From: Promethearchaeota archaeon
GTDB lineage: Archaea; Asgardarchaeota; Lokiarchaeia; Sigyniarchaeales; SOKP01
DNA: 6,594 nt
Assembly: GCA_016840695.1 (NCBI GenBank)
Contig: JAEORV010000092.1
Location: 1-6,594, forward strand
Reading direction: 5' to 3'
Shown here: piece after piece, positions 1 through 5,843 of the stretch
Position numbering within the stretch: the stretch's first letter is position 1
Layout: each line of letters begins with the position of its first letter
Made by a program: the position numbers and the translations under genes
Notes under the pieces: generated by a model
Told to the model about the DNA's origin: nothing
The model's input: the letters and a program-made list of their open reading frames with translations, nothing else
Databases searched by the model: none

Positions 1-69
1 GAAAAACGCTTTCTATTAATAAGAATTTGAAAGATATTGAACAAAAATAGACGCATTTGTAAAAAAAAC

Positions 70-131
70 TAAATTATTAAATTTATCCACGATTTTGATT
101 CATAAAAACCATTTACTAAATAACCTAGAGG
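70..131 (+). promoter_or_regulatory. Probable promoter and ribosome binding site of the CoA-transferase operon
   Basis: An A/T-only stretch at 70-85 (TAAATT, ATTA, AATTTA) could act as a TATA box. It would put the transcript start near 105-110 and give a leader of about 30 bases. GAGG at 128-131 lies 7 bases before the ATG at 139 and is a good Shine-Dalgarno sequence. The rest of 1-138 is AT-rich and shows no coding frame or RNA gene. The ribosome site is well supported; the TATA box is only one of several AT-rich candidates. Confidence 0.35.
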
Positions 132-138
132 ATTTTAA

Positions 139-1149
139 ATGGAAATGAAAATATTAGAAGAAGGTACAGGAGAAATATTTTGTAAAAATACCCCTATCAC
201 GATGAGAGAATACGCTAGGGGAAAAACTCGCGCTTTGATTGATAAGCGCATGCCACTTCAGGAAGCGGTTAAGAAATTCATAAATGATGGCGATTATTTA
301 GCCATTGGTGGTTTTGGTCACATAAGAATTCCGATGGCTACCATTTATGAGATCGTCCGTCAAAAAAAAAAGAACTTATCGGTAGCAGGACATACGGCTG
401 TTCAGGATATAGATGTTCTTATGGCAGGAGGATGTGTTTCAAACGTTGATATTGCCTATGTCGTTGGTTTCGAACTTAGAGGTCTCTCTGGAGTACAAAG
501 GAGATTATTTGAAAGCGGCCAAGTAAAAAAAACAGATTATACAAATGGGGCCATGTCTTATAGATTACGTGCTGGTGCCCAAGGGGTTCCCTTTATTCCC
601 GTTAAGGTGATGTTAGGTACGGACACCATGAGAAAATCTCCTGGAAAAGTCTTTGAATGCCCTTTTACTGGTGAAAAAGTATTATTGTTACCAGCTTTGA
701 ATCCGGATGTTTTAATCATGCACGCTCACAGAGCGGATATTTACGGAAACTGTCAAATCGATGGTCATATCGTAAAAGACGACATTCAAGCTAGAGCATC
801 AAAAAGAATTATTGTTACCTGTGAAGAGATAGTAGACACGGAAATCCTTAGAGCAGATCCTGGAAAAACTATCGTGCCATTCTTCATGGTTGATGCAGTT
901 ATCGAGCAACCATGGGGCTCGCATCCAGGAAACATGCCTTATAAATATTATTTTGATCACGAATTCACCGAAAATTATTTAGCAAAAGGCAGAGATAAAG
1001 ATCCCGGAGCCATACAAAAATGGATGGATGAATGGATTTATTCTCTTGACGATTTCAACGCCTATGTGACTAAACTCGGAGCTTCAAGACTCTATAAGCT
1101 TAGAGACGATGAGTTTTTAAGACCGCCAATGGGAGGTAAGCAATCATGA
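139..1149 (+). CDS. gctA: Glutaconate-type CoA-transferase, alpha subunit (family I, GctA-like)
   Basis: This is the alpha subunit of a family I CoA-transferase, which moves CoA between acyl-CoA and a free carboxylate through the beta-subunit glutamate; it is cytosolic. The 336 residues resemble Acidaminococcus GctA along almost the whole length. Landmarks are GDYLAIGGFGHIRIP at 51-65, GVPFIPVKVMLGTD at 149-162, CPFTGEKVLLLPALNPDVLI at 174-193, VTCEEIVDTEILRADP at 226-241 and KLGASRL at 312-318. GctA is about 320 residues. The extra length here is a 30-35 residue N-terminal segment before the usual DKxMxLxEAV opening at 35-44. The start at 139 has GAGG 7 bases upstream; Met22 is an alternative start. 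The stop overlaps the beta-subunit start, so the two are made together. The substrate cannot be read from the sequence: glutaconate, another dicarboxylate or an aromatic acid are all possible. The IpdA-type hydrolase is a related alternative. Confidence 0.9.
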   Translation: MEMKILEEGTGEIFCKNTPITMREYARGKTRALIDKRMPLQEAVKKFINDGDYLAIGGFGHIRIPMATIYEIVRQKKKNLSVAGHTAVQDIDVLMAGGCVSNVDIAYVVGFELRGLSGVQRRLFESGQVKKTDYTNGAMSYRLRAGAQGVPFIPVKVMLGTDTMRKSPGKVFECPFTGEKVLLLPALNPDVLIMHAHRADIYGNCQIDGHIVKDDIQARASKRIIVTCEEIVDTEILRADPGKTIVPFFMVDAVIEQPWGSHPGNMPYKYYFDHEFTENYLAKGRDKDPGAIQKWMDEWIYSLDDFNAYVTKLGASRLYKLRDDEFLRPPMGGKQS

Positions 1150-1928
1150 GTGGCCGCGAATATACATTAAGGGAACTGATGACCGTAGTTGCTGCGAGGC
1201 AGATGGAGGATAATAAAGCCGTGGCAGTGGGAACGGGCTTGCCTTTAGCGGCAGCCATGTTGGCTCAGAAAACCCATGCTCCAAACCTCTTAATTGTATT
1301 TGAAGCAGGAGGAGTAGCGCCTCAATTACCAACCTTGCCAATTTCAGTTGGTGATTCTAGAACGATACACAAAGCATTGATGTGTACTACTTTAATTGAT
1401 ATAATGGACATGATGAGAAGGGGATACATTGATTATGCGTTTTTGGGAGGTGCTCAAATTGATAAATATGGGAACTTGAACTCAACAATGATAGGAGATA
1501 ATTATGAGCAACCTAAAGTACGATTTCCAGGATCGGGTGGTGCTAATGATTTTGGGTCGTTAGCTTGGGAAACAATGATTATTATGGACCGCCATGGACC
1601 AAGGAGATTCGTAGAAAATGTGGATTTTATCACAACACCGGGATACTTAGATGGTCCTGGTTCAAGAGAAGGATGGGGGCTTTCACCAGGAACAGGACCA
1701 TCTCGAGTTGTTACTGATTTATGCCTCTTTGATTTCCATCCAGAAACAAAAATCATGAGATTAAAAGCATTACACCCTGGAATTACCGAAGAAGACGTAA
1801 AAAAGGCTACGGGATTCGAAATTGAAGTTGCTTCTTCAATTGAGACAAATACACCACCTACTGCAGAAGATCTAAGAATCTTACACGAAGTTATTGATCC
1901 AACAGGAAGAATATTTCCTAAAAAGTGA
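1146..1928 (+). CDS. gctB: Glutaconate-type CoA-transferase, beta subunit (family I, GctB-like)
   Basis: This is the catalytic partner of the preceding subunit, 260 residues against about 266 for GctB. It shows VGTGLPL at 28-34, the active-site segment FEAGG at 52-56, SVGD at 67-70, FLGGAQIDKYGNLNST at 99-114, GSGGAND at 129-135 and TPGYLDGPG at 164-172. Glu53 aligns by eye with the nucleophilic glutamate of GctB (ESG in Acidaminococcus), which forms the covalent CoA thioester. The related IpdB hydrolases of steroid degradation lack that glutamate, so a transferase is the better call. The ATG overlaps the alpha stop (ATGA, 1146-1149), and GGAGGT at 1132-1137 lies 8 bases upstream inside the alpha gene. 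This is a strong, coupled start. No hydroxyacyl-CoA dehydratase or acyl-CoA gene follows in this window, so the pathway remains open. Confidence 0.92.
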   Translation: MSGREYTLRELMTVVAARQMEDNKAVAVGTGLPLAAAMLAQKTHAPNLLIVFEAGGVAPQLPTLPISVGDSRTIHKALMCTTLIDIMDMMRRGYIDYAFLGGAQIDKYGNLNSTMIGDNYEQPKVRFPGSGGANDFGSLAWETMIIMDRHGPRRFVENVDFITTPGYLDGPGSREGWGLSPGTGPSRVVTDLCLFDFHPETKIMRLKALHPGITEEDVKKATGFEIEVASSIETNTPPTAEDLRILHEVIDPTGRIFPKK

Positions 1929-1934
1929 CTTCCC

Positions 1935-1956
1935 TTTTTTTTTCATTCTCTTTTTT
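1935..1956 (+). terminator. T-run terminator after the CoA-transferase operon
   Basis: Nine T at 1935-1943 and six T at 1951-1956 begin 7 bases after the beta-subunit stop, with no evident stem-loop. Archaeal RNA polymerase terminates at such oligo-T stretches. The next gene has its own TATA box, so this probably ends the transcript. Confidence 0.65.
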
Positions 1957-1978
1957 CTAGATTTTGATGTCATAACTG

Positions 1979-2007
1979 TATAAAACTTATCATAAGTTAT
2001 ATATATT
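1979..2007 (+). promoter_or_regulatory. TATA box with overlapping inverted repeat (candidate operator)
   Basis: TTATATATATT at 1998-2007 is a TATA-like box that would start transcription near 2028-2032, about 40-45 bases before the gene at 2073. An inverted repeat overlaps its upstream edge. AACTTAT at 1984-1990 and ATAAGTT at 1992-1998 are perfect 7-base arms around C1991. After one mismatch, the symmetry resumes for four more bases each side, making 25 bases with one mismatch (1979-2003). A dimeric repressor bound here would block TBP/TFB access. The TATA box is fairly likely; the operator role is inferred from symmetry and position in AT-rich sequence. Confidence 0.5.
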
Positions 2008-2072
2008 AAAATTACTATTTTACAGATCACAAATTCACAAAATAAAACATCTTAAGGTGATAAATAATTTTA

Positions 2073-2552
2073 ATGGCTAATGAAAAAGAAAAGCAATTAT
2101 TTAATTCTGTTCGATCAGTTTATATAGCTCTGGCAGCATATGTTTCAAAAGTAGGTGAAGAAATTGGAATGGATAAGGCATTGAAAGTTTTATCAAGAAC
2201 ATTTGGAGAAATCGGGAGATATCAGGGAAAAAAATTAAAAAAAATACTAGAAAAGGAGAATCCAAATGCAACTGAAGCATTTGAAGTTATTAAAAATGTT
2301 CCTTTTAGCTTAGGGATTAATCTCATGATTCCCGAGAAGGACTCGAGTAAAGTGATTGCTAGATTAGATAAATGTCCAATATTTGAATGTGCTGATGTAG
2401 TAGGAATTAATCCTGCAGTTTTTTGCGATAACACCGCTGTCCCATATTATGATATGATAGCAAAAGAATTAAATCCAGATCTAAAGTTTGAAAGGAATAA
2501 GATCAAATCTAATCAAGAAGATTTTTGTGAGGAGCAAATAATCTCAAAATAA
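2073..2552 (+). CDS. ATC hydrolase-like four-cysteine protein
   Basis: The 159-residue protein resembles the L-2-amino-thiazoline-4-carboxylate hydrolase-like family. It has a helical N-terminal half (residues 10-60). The C-terminal part has CPIFECADVVG at 101-111, FCD at 117-119, LKFERNK at 137-143 and a closing DFCEE at 150-154, which recalls the family ending with a Cys-Asp/Glu near the C-terminus. Cysteines 101, 106, 118 and 152 could bind metal or act in catalysis. Bacterial ATC hydrolase opens the thiazoline ring on the way to cysteine, but archaeal relatives are numerous and mostly uncharacterised, so the substrate is unknown. AAGGTGA at 2054-2060 is a Shine-Dalgarno sequence, though 12 bases from the ATG. 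The gene stands alone between a T-run and a convergent gap. A V4R-type small-molecule-binding domain is the main alternative. No signal peptide or membrane segment is seen. Confidence 0.55.
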   Translation: MANEKEKQLFNSVRSVYIALAAYVSKVGEEIGMDKALKVLSRTFGEIGRYQGKKLKKILEKENPNATEAFEVIKNVPFSLGINLMIPEKDSSKVIARLDKCPIFECADVVGINPAVFCDNTAVPYYDMIAKELNPDLKFERNKIKSNQEDFCEEQIISK

Positions 2553-2749
2553 TTTTAAGTATGAATAATTCAATTCTAATTAATATTTGAATCTAAATTT
2601 CTAAAAACTTCCTATTCTTTATGTAATTTCATCTAGAAGAAAGGAAAATCAATTTAATGAAATTTAAAAACTCAAGAGCTATCTCAGAATTTAACTATTT
2701 TATCCTATGTGTTATATCTTACGATTTTGGTATTTTACAAAGGAAATTG

Positions 2750-3175
2750 TTAGTGAGTTTCTTCTTTTCCACGCGCTTTGTATCGATCGATAACGTCTTC
2801 GATTACACATCCTACGGATAGTAATACATTAAGGATTGCATATATATAGACCGGGAAGAGAACGATCAGCTCAATACTATAGATGAAGAATGAATATGCC
2901 ATGGCAGACCTGAACGATATGCCCAAAACCATCATCCAAATTAATATGAACATCCACGTAGCTTTGGTAAAGTAAACCATTTTAGCGATCTGGAGTTCGG
3001 TTAAGCCTCCTCCAGCTGTTGCATACTTCGAGAATATATCGCCAGTTACCCAGAAATGATACTCAAAATTTATGTGTATTATAGTATAGCATATTAAAAA
3101 TAATAGAGTCATCGTAAACCTGCGCGGTAATGCCTTTAAAATAGGTAATTTTGAATTTTCTTCATTGTTTTTCAT
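2750..3175 (-). CDS. Small multi-pass membrane protein of unknown function
   Basis: I do not recognise this 141-residue protein. A polar, basic N-terminus (1-19, ending LPRRF) leads into a first membrane segment at about 20-37. A loop with a Gly-rich piece (ATAGGGLTE, 52-60) follows, then a second segment at about 67-87. A long hydrophobic stretch at 91-125 fits one long or two short segments. The tail, RYKARGKEETH, is charged. By the positive-inside rule the basic N-terminus probably lies in the cytoplasm. AGGAG (complement of 3183-3187) lies 7 bases before the ATG, a strong start. It follows the nitrilase gene on the same strand after a 55-base gap with no good promoter, so co-transcription is likely and it may anchor or serve that enzyme. 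Reality of the gene is well supported; function is not known. Confidence 0.75.
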   Translation of the reverse strand: MKNNEENSKLPILKALPRRFTMTLLFLICYTIIHINFEYHFWVTGDIFSKYATAGGGLTELQIAKMVYFTKATWMFILIWMMVLGISFRSAMAYSFFIYSIELIVLFPVYIYAILNVLLSVGCVIEDVIDRYKARGKEETH

Positions 3176-3230
3176 ATTTTCTCTCCTTTCTTAAATTATA
3201 ATTTTACTTCTTTTTTTAAATTATTCGTAT

Positions 3231-4175
3231 CTATACTAATCCTTTCCTTTTCCAATATCGCTTGGCTATTTTTGGGTAATAAAATCTTTTCCCATAGAGG
3301 TTCTGATAAAACCAGATAAATCGTATTTGAAGTGGCAAGTGAGGTATCCAGAATCGATTAGGAATTGGTTCAGAGGGATCCCATTTTTGCTTTGGGTCAA
3401 TATCGGCAGTGATAAATCCTTCCCCTTCTTCTTGCTTCATGCGCTCGAGAATTTTTCCACTCCCATCTACTATCTGAGTTTCACCACAGTAATGCGATTT
3501 ATATTGGAATCCAGGAATGAGAGGCATTTTACCATCAAGTTCTCCTGCGTGTGAAGAGTGTATCACGTGGACTCCGAGCATTCGAGCTAACTTGCGAGGG
3601 GTTTCAACGAGTATTTTAACGACTTGGTCGTCAAGATTCAATGGGAATCCGGGCACTTGGGCTTCGGGCAACGTCCACCAACAAGAACCTCCGACTACCA
3701 TGTCCACGCGGTTTAATTGTCGTGTTGGAGTGCGGGAGCGAACGAGTTCCCAACACAAGGCAACTCCAATATTCCCTAACGGTGTTTTGAGAACTCCATC
3801 GTCATCTCCAGCGATATAATAGCAATTTTCCCACATGGTAGGTTGGTCTTTATCGTGAAAAAACATTTTTCCGTCCGGAAACACGAGTATAAAAGTATTG
3901 TATGCGTCTTGTCCTCGAGAAGCTATGAACGAACCTCCTATAATTCCATTATGCTTGGTAGCTAATTTTTTCATCATCTGCATCGGTTTACCGTCAATCT
4001 TCCTAACGGAATCCAGCATATTCGGGTGAAATCCCATCGCAGTGGTGAAAAATTCGGGGATGATCACCATTTCTGCCCCATCGCGTAATGCACTTTCTGC
4101 GAGGCGCTCAGCCATTTCAAGATTTGCATTAACATTTGCAAGTTCTGCTTCCATTTGGACTGCTGCTACTTTCAT
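3231..4175 (-). CDS. Nitrilase-superfamily carbon-nitrogen hydrolase
   Basis: This is a cytosolic C-N hydrolase that cleaves an amide, nitrile or carbamoyl bond through a cysteine thioester. Numbering from the ATG at 4175 (314 residues), the catalytic set is Glu41 (IPEFF), Lys109 (HDKDQPT), the second Glu116 (PTMWE) and Cys141 (ALCWE). The opening MKVAAVQM is typical of the family. The CWE context recalls branch-1 nitrilases, but the substrate is not predictable; amidase or carbamoylase are as likely. A GTG nine bases upstream (4184) also opens the frame. I prefer the ATG because the family begins MKVAAVQ and GTGAT just before it can serve as a Shine-Dalgarno sequence, while the GTG has none. 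The last 40 residues are unusually aromatic and basic (FWIPH to YWKRK), beyond the conserved fold, and may touch membrane or a partner. The membrane-protein gene lies 55 bases downstream. Confidence 0.88.
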   Translation of the reverse strand: MKVAAVQMEAELANVNANLEMAERLAESALRDGAEMVIIPEFFTTAMGFHPNMLDSVRKIDGKPMQMMKKLATKHNGIIGGSFIASRGQDAYNTFILVFPDGKMFFHDKDQPTMWENCYYIAGDDDGVLKTPLGNIGVALCWELVRSRTPTRQLNRVDMVVGGSCWWTLPEAQVPGFPLNLDDQVVKILVETPRKLARMLGVHVIHSSHAGELDGKMPLIPGFQYKSHYCGETQIVDGSGKILERMKQEEGEGFITADIDPKQKWDPSEPIPNRFWIPHLPLQIRFIWFYQNLYGKRFYYPKIAKRYWKRKGLV

Positions 4176-4235
4176 GGTGATCACTTTTTCATAGTTGAAA
4201 TAGATACTGAATGTATTATTTATTATTGTCCTTTT

Positions 4236-4245
4236 GTTTTATATA
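4236..4245 (-). promoter_or_regulatory. TATA box of the nitrilase gene
   Basis: The minus strand reads TATATAAAAC here, close to the archaeal TATA consensus. Transcription would start near 4212-4218, giving a leader of about 40 bases, so this would be a leadered transcript using the GTGAT ribosome site. It lies in the 198-base gap divergent from the acidic-protein gene. Confidence 0.6.
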
Positions 4246-4321
4246 GATTTATGTTCCCGATTTTCCCAACTATCATTGGTTTCAATAACTTAAAATGATG
4301 GAAAAAATTAATTAGCTTTAG

Positions 4322-4333
4322 TTTATTATAAAC
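4322..4333 (+). promoter_or_regulatory. TATA box of the acidic-protein gene
   Basis: TTTATTATAAAC at 4322-4333 would start transcription near 4352-4356, about 20 bases before the ATG at 4374. AAGGA at 4362-4366 lies 7 bases before that ATG. The distance to the opposing nitrilase TATA box is about 80 bases, leaving room for separate control. No convincing inverted repeat was found between them. Confidence 0.5.
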
Positions 4334-4373
4334 TTCAATATTTCACTACATAACATAAAACAAGGAATTTGAA

Positions 4374-4667
4374 ATGAGCGAAGAAGAAAAAGGATCTGAA
4401 AATATTCTTGATAAACTTAACACCAGCATTGCTGACTTCGCCGGCCAAGTGTTTGGCGAATCAGGTAAAGAGTTTATCGAGGAAACATCAAAGAAAATTA
4501 AAGAATTCTCGTCCTCGTCAATTAAAAAATTCGTTGAATTCTCAGACTCGGTGTTAGAAAGCCTTAAATTGAATGAAAACGAACAAGTAATAAAAGCAAG
4601 AGATTCCATCGAAGACATGCTAAAACAAGCGGGTCTTTTAGAGGAAGACGACGAAGAAGAATTTTAA
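4374..4667 (+). CDS. Small acidic helical protein, unknown function
   Basis: I do not recognise this 97-residue protein. It has no Cys, His, Trp or Tyr and is rich in Glu, Lys, Ser and Phe. Residues 9-85 look like a run of amphipathic helices with recurring phenylalanines (22, 27, 34, 45, 53, 56) and a serine stretch (SSSS, 46-49). The C-terminus is strongly acidic (EEDDEEEF, 90-97). Such composition fits a coiled-coil, surface-coating (phasin-like) or chaperone-like protein, but none can be named. The start has AAGGA 7 bases upstream and a TATA box, and a T-run follows the stop, so it appears to be a single-gene transcript. A long antisense frame lies over it (4346-4618), but that has no ribosome site and reads as a shadow. 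The gene is divergent from the nitrilase. Confidence 0.75.
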   Translation: MSEEEKGSENILDKLNTSIADFAGQVFGESGKEFIEETSKKIKEFSSSSIKKFVEFSDSVLESLKLNENEQVIKARDSIEDMLKQAGLLEEDDEEEF

Positions 4668-4673
4668 CTGTAG

Positions 4674-4699
4674 TTTTTATTTTTTTATTTTTATTTTTC
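4674..4699 (+). terminator. T-run terminator after the acidic-protein gene
   Basis: This 26-base stretch is T except for a few A and one C, with runs of 5 to 7 T, starting 6 bases after the stop. It lies in the 66-base gap between two convergent genes. The opposing gene has only a weak counterpart, five A at 4705-4709 on this strand. Confidence 0.65.
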
Positions 4700-4733
4700 T
4701 ATGTAAAAATGAATAACATTTATAGAAAGAGAG

Positions 4734-4982
4734 TTAAAACGTGTCTTGTTTCGCTATAAACGATTTGACTTCTTCAGGTGAAACATTAAATAGTTCTCCA
4801 ATAACCATTAAACAAACTGATTGTTCCATGCCCATCCCTACATAATCATTGTACAAGGTTACCCAAGTTTCATTTTTAGCGTATTCTGCGGGATGTTCTT
4901 GTTGTACATGGGACCAATATGGGTGGTGCAGGATAACCCCGCAGTAAGGACATTCTCTACCTTCATCATTATCGTCAGACAT
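4734..4982 (-). CDS. C2H2 zinc-finger protein
   Basis: This 82-residue protein has one zinc-finger-like site near the N-terminus: Cys11-x2-Cys14-x10-His25-x4-His30, within ECPYCGVILHH and SHVQQEH. The rest (38-79) looks helical, and LMVIGELFNVSPEEVKSFI (58-76) has the look of a helix-turn-helix pair, with GELFNVSPEEV resembling a turn followed by a recognition helix. Small single-finger proteins are common in archaea, notably Asgard lineages, and several bind DNA or partner proteins; its target is unknown. The N-terminus is acidic (SDDNDEGRE). No clear Shine-Dalgarno sequence precedes the ATG, but a TATA box at 5030-5040 predicts a leader of about 25 bases. The gene is isolated, convergent with the acidic-protein gene. 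The zinc site is directly visible; a regulatory role is inference. Confidence 0.78.
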   Translation of the reverse strand: MSDDNDEGRECPYCGVILHHPYWSHVQQEHPAEYAKNETWVTLYNDYVGMGMEQSVCLMVIGELFNVSPEEVKSFIAKQDTF

Positions 4983-4993
4983 GATTTTTCAAC

Positions 4994-5003
4994 TTTCGCG
5001 AAA
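4994..5003. promoter_or_regulatory. Perfect GC-centred palindrome in the zinc-finger gene leader
   Basis: TTTCGCGAAA is a perfect 10-base palindrome, 11 bases upstream of the zinc-finger ATG and close to its predicted transcript start. Its CGCG core stands out in an otherwise AT-rich gap. It could be an operator, possibly autoregulatory. A short palindrome alone is weak evidence. Confidence 0.35.
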
Positions 5004-5029
5004 TTTTCTAATTAGAGTATTCTACTAAA

Positions 5030-5040
5030 ATATAATTATA
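5030..5040 (-). promoter_or_regulatory. TATA box of the zinc-finger gene
   Basis: The minus strand reads TATAATTATAT across this A/T-only stretch. Transcription would begin around 5005-5010, some 25 bases before the ATG at 4982. The remaining gap to the next gene (5041-5217) is AT-rich with no supported gene. Confidence 0.45.
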
Positions 5041-5201
5041 TTTTTTATTTATATCTATTTCAAAAACAATCTATACTTAAAAATTTAGTCTTTTCCAAAG
5101 AGAGTAATATTCTTGATAAGATAAGCGTTATTTTTCATTTTTATTGAAATGCAATCTGAAAAAGTAATAAATGAAGTTGGCTATTGAGAGATTATTCTAT
5201 T

Positions 5202-5206
5202 AAAAA
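5202..5206 (-). terminator. Weak T-run terminator of the C_GCAxxG_C_C gene
   Basis: On the minus strand GTTTTTAAT occurs 11 bases after the stop at 5218. Five T are at the low end for an archaeal terminator; a second five-T run on the same strand lies further on at about 5159-5163. Confidence 0.3.
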
Positions 5207-5217
5207 CGGTCTTTCTT

Positions 5218-5748
5218 TCATGTCCATTTCTTTTTCAAATCTGTTCTAGTTAACTTTCTTACTTGATCCACGGCAAAAAGAACGAAATGCTGGCATTTTT
5301 TGACCCAAATATTTTGTTTTTTATATTGTTCGTATTCATCTTGTTTTGCTAAATCAAAACCACAAATATCCTTGCATCTCACAGAGCCGAATTTTTCTTC
5401 AAATTTCGTTGCAAACCTTATTGCTTTCATGTATACATTAGGGACTTCTCTTGGATTTAATTCTTCTTTACCACCCATTATAATTCCAATAGCTGCCATG
5501 CTTCCGCTAACAACTCCACAGGGTCCAGACCATCCATCCTCACTCGAATACGTCCCAAAACCACTAAAAGGAATAGCAAGGTTATTGAAATAAAAAACCT
5601 CAAGATCTTTTATCCCTAACACATCTATTATCGGCATTAAGGTTTGTGCGGCACAACTATTTCCAATATTCCGCCCTAAGGGAGGTAATACCTCTTTTAA
5701 TTCTTCAAGCTTATCATCAAAACGCTCTTTGATATCTTTTTTAGACAT
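5218..5748 (-). CDS. C_GCAxxG_C_C family redox protein
   Basis: The 176-residue protein matches the C_GCAxxG_C_C family (named for its cysteine pattern), thought to be redox-active and often found beside oxidoreductases in anaerobes; no reaction is established. Visible features are SCAAQTL at 31-37 (Cys32), SGPCGVVSGSMAAIG at 74-88 (Cys77 and the glycine-rich helix), RCKDICGFDL at 124-133 (Cys125, Cys129) and KKCQHFVLFAVDQV at 150-163 (Cys152). The family's Gly-Cys-Ala site reads Gly-Pro-Cys-Gly here. The open frame continues upstream to 5919, but I place the start at 5748. That ATG has AAGGT 7 bases before it, the extra N-terminal residues look like translated AT-rich spacer, and the longer form would overlap the divergent Fe-S gene. 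It sits divergent from that Fe-S protein across a shared TATA region, suggesting joint expression. Confidence 0.82.
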   Translation of the reverse strand: MSKKDIKERFDDKLEELKEVLPPLGRNIGNSCAAQTLMPIIDVLGIKDLEVFYFNNLAIPFSGFGTYSSEDGWSGPCGVVSGSMAAIGIIMGGKEELNPREVPNVYMKAIRFATKFEEKFGSVRCKDICGFDLAKQDEYEQYKKQNIWVKKCQHFVLFAVDQVRKLTRTDLKKKWT

Positions 5749-5790
5749 TTTTTTTACCTTTTTTTTCAAATATTTATTGATAATACCTAA

Positions 5791-5804
5791 TTTATTTATA
5801 ATAA
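5791..5804. promoter_or_regulatory. Shared bidirectional TATA region between the two cysteine-rich genes
   Basis: On the minus strand this reads TTATTATAAATAAA, which would start the C_GCAxxG_C_C transcript near 5770-5775, about 25 bases before its ATG and just ahead of AAGGT. On the plus strand TTTATAATAA (5795-5804) would start the Fe-S transcript near 5825, about 18 bases before the ATG at 5844. The only TATA-like sequence well spaced for both genes is this one, so the two probably share or compete for it. Confidence 0.5.
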
Positions 5805-5843
5805 TTTCTTTTAATGAGATCATGTTTATTCTCATATAAAACC

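Noticed and set aside
70..85. Inverted repeat TAAATT/AATTTA near the left edge, considered as an operator
   Set aside because: The arms are only six bases of pure A/T in an A/T-rich leader, so chance symmetry is likely; kept only as a weak TATA candidate.
362..371. Run of ten A inside the CoA-transferase alpha gene, considered as a frameshift or slippage site
   Set aside because: The frame is intact across it and similarity to GctA continues on both sides, so it simply encodes part of Gln-Lys-Lys-Lys-Asn.
2553..2749. Convergent gap searched for tRNA, small RNA or hairpin terminators
   Set aside because: Only short AT-rich symmetries and a five-A run at 2666-2670 were found; nothing stands out from the base composition.
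2657..2821. Plus-strand 54-codon frame starting MKFKNSRAIS with AAGGA 11 bases upstream
   Set aside because: Its second half is antisense to the membrane-protein gene, the ribosome site spacing is long, and the peptide shows no motif. It is more likely a chance frame in an AT-rich gap.
3517..3819. 100-codon plus-strand frame inside the nitrilase gene
   Set aside because: It is antisense to the catalytic region of a clearly conserved enzyme, with no ribosome site or recognisable domain.
4346..4618. 90-codon minus-strand frame over the acidic-protein gene
   Set aside because: The plus-strand frame has TATA box, Shine-Dalgarno sequence and T-run terminator. The minus frame has none and is Ser/Phe/Leu-rich, as expected for the antisense of a Glu/Lys-rich protein.
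5149..5187. Twelve-codon plus-strand frame (MQSEKVINEVGY) in the 5041-5217 gap
   Set aside because: It looks like the start of a protein but stops at once, has no ribosome site, and the frame beyond the stop is antisense to the C_GCAxxG_C_C gene. There is no support for a gene or gene remnant.
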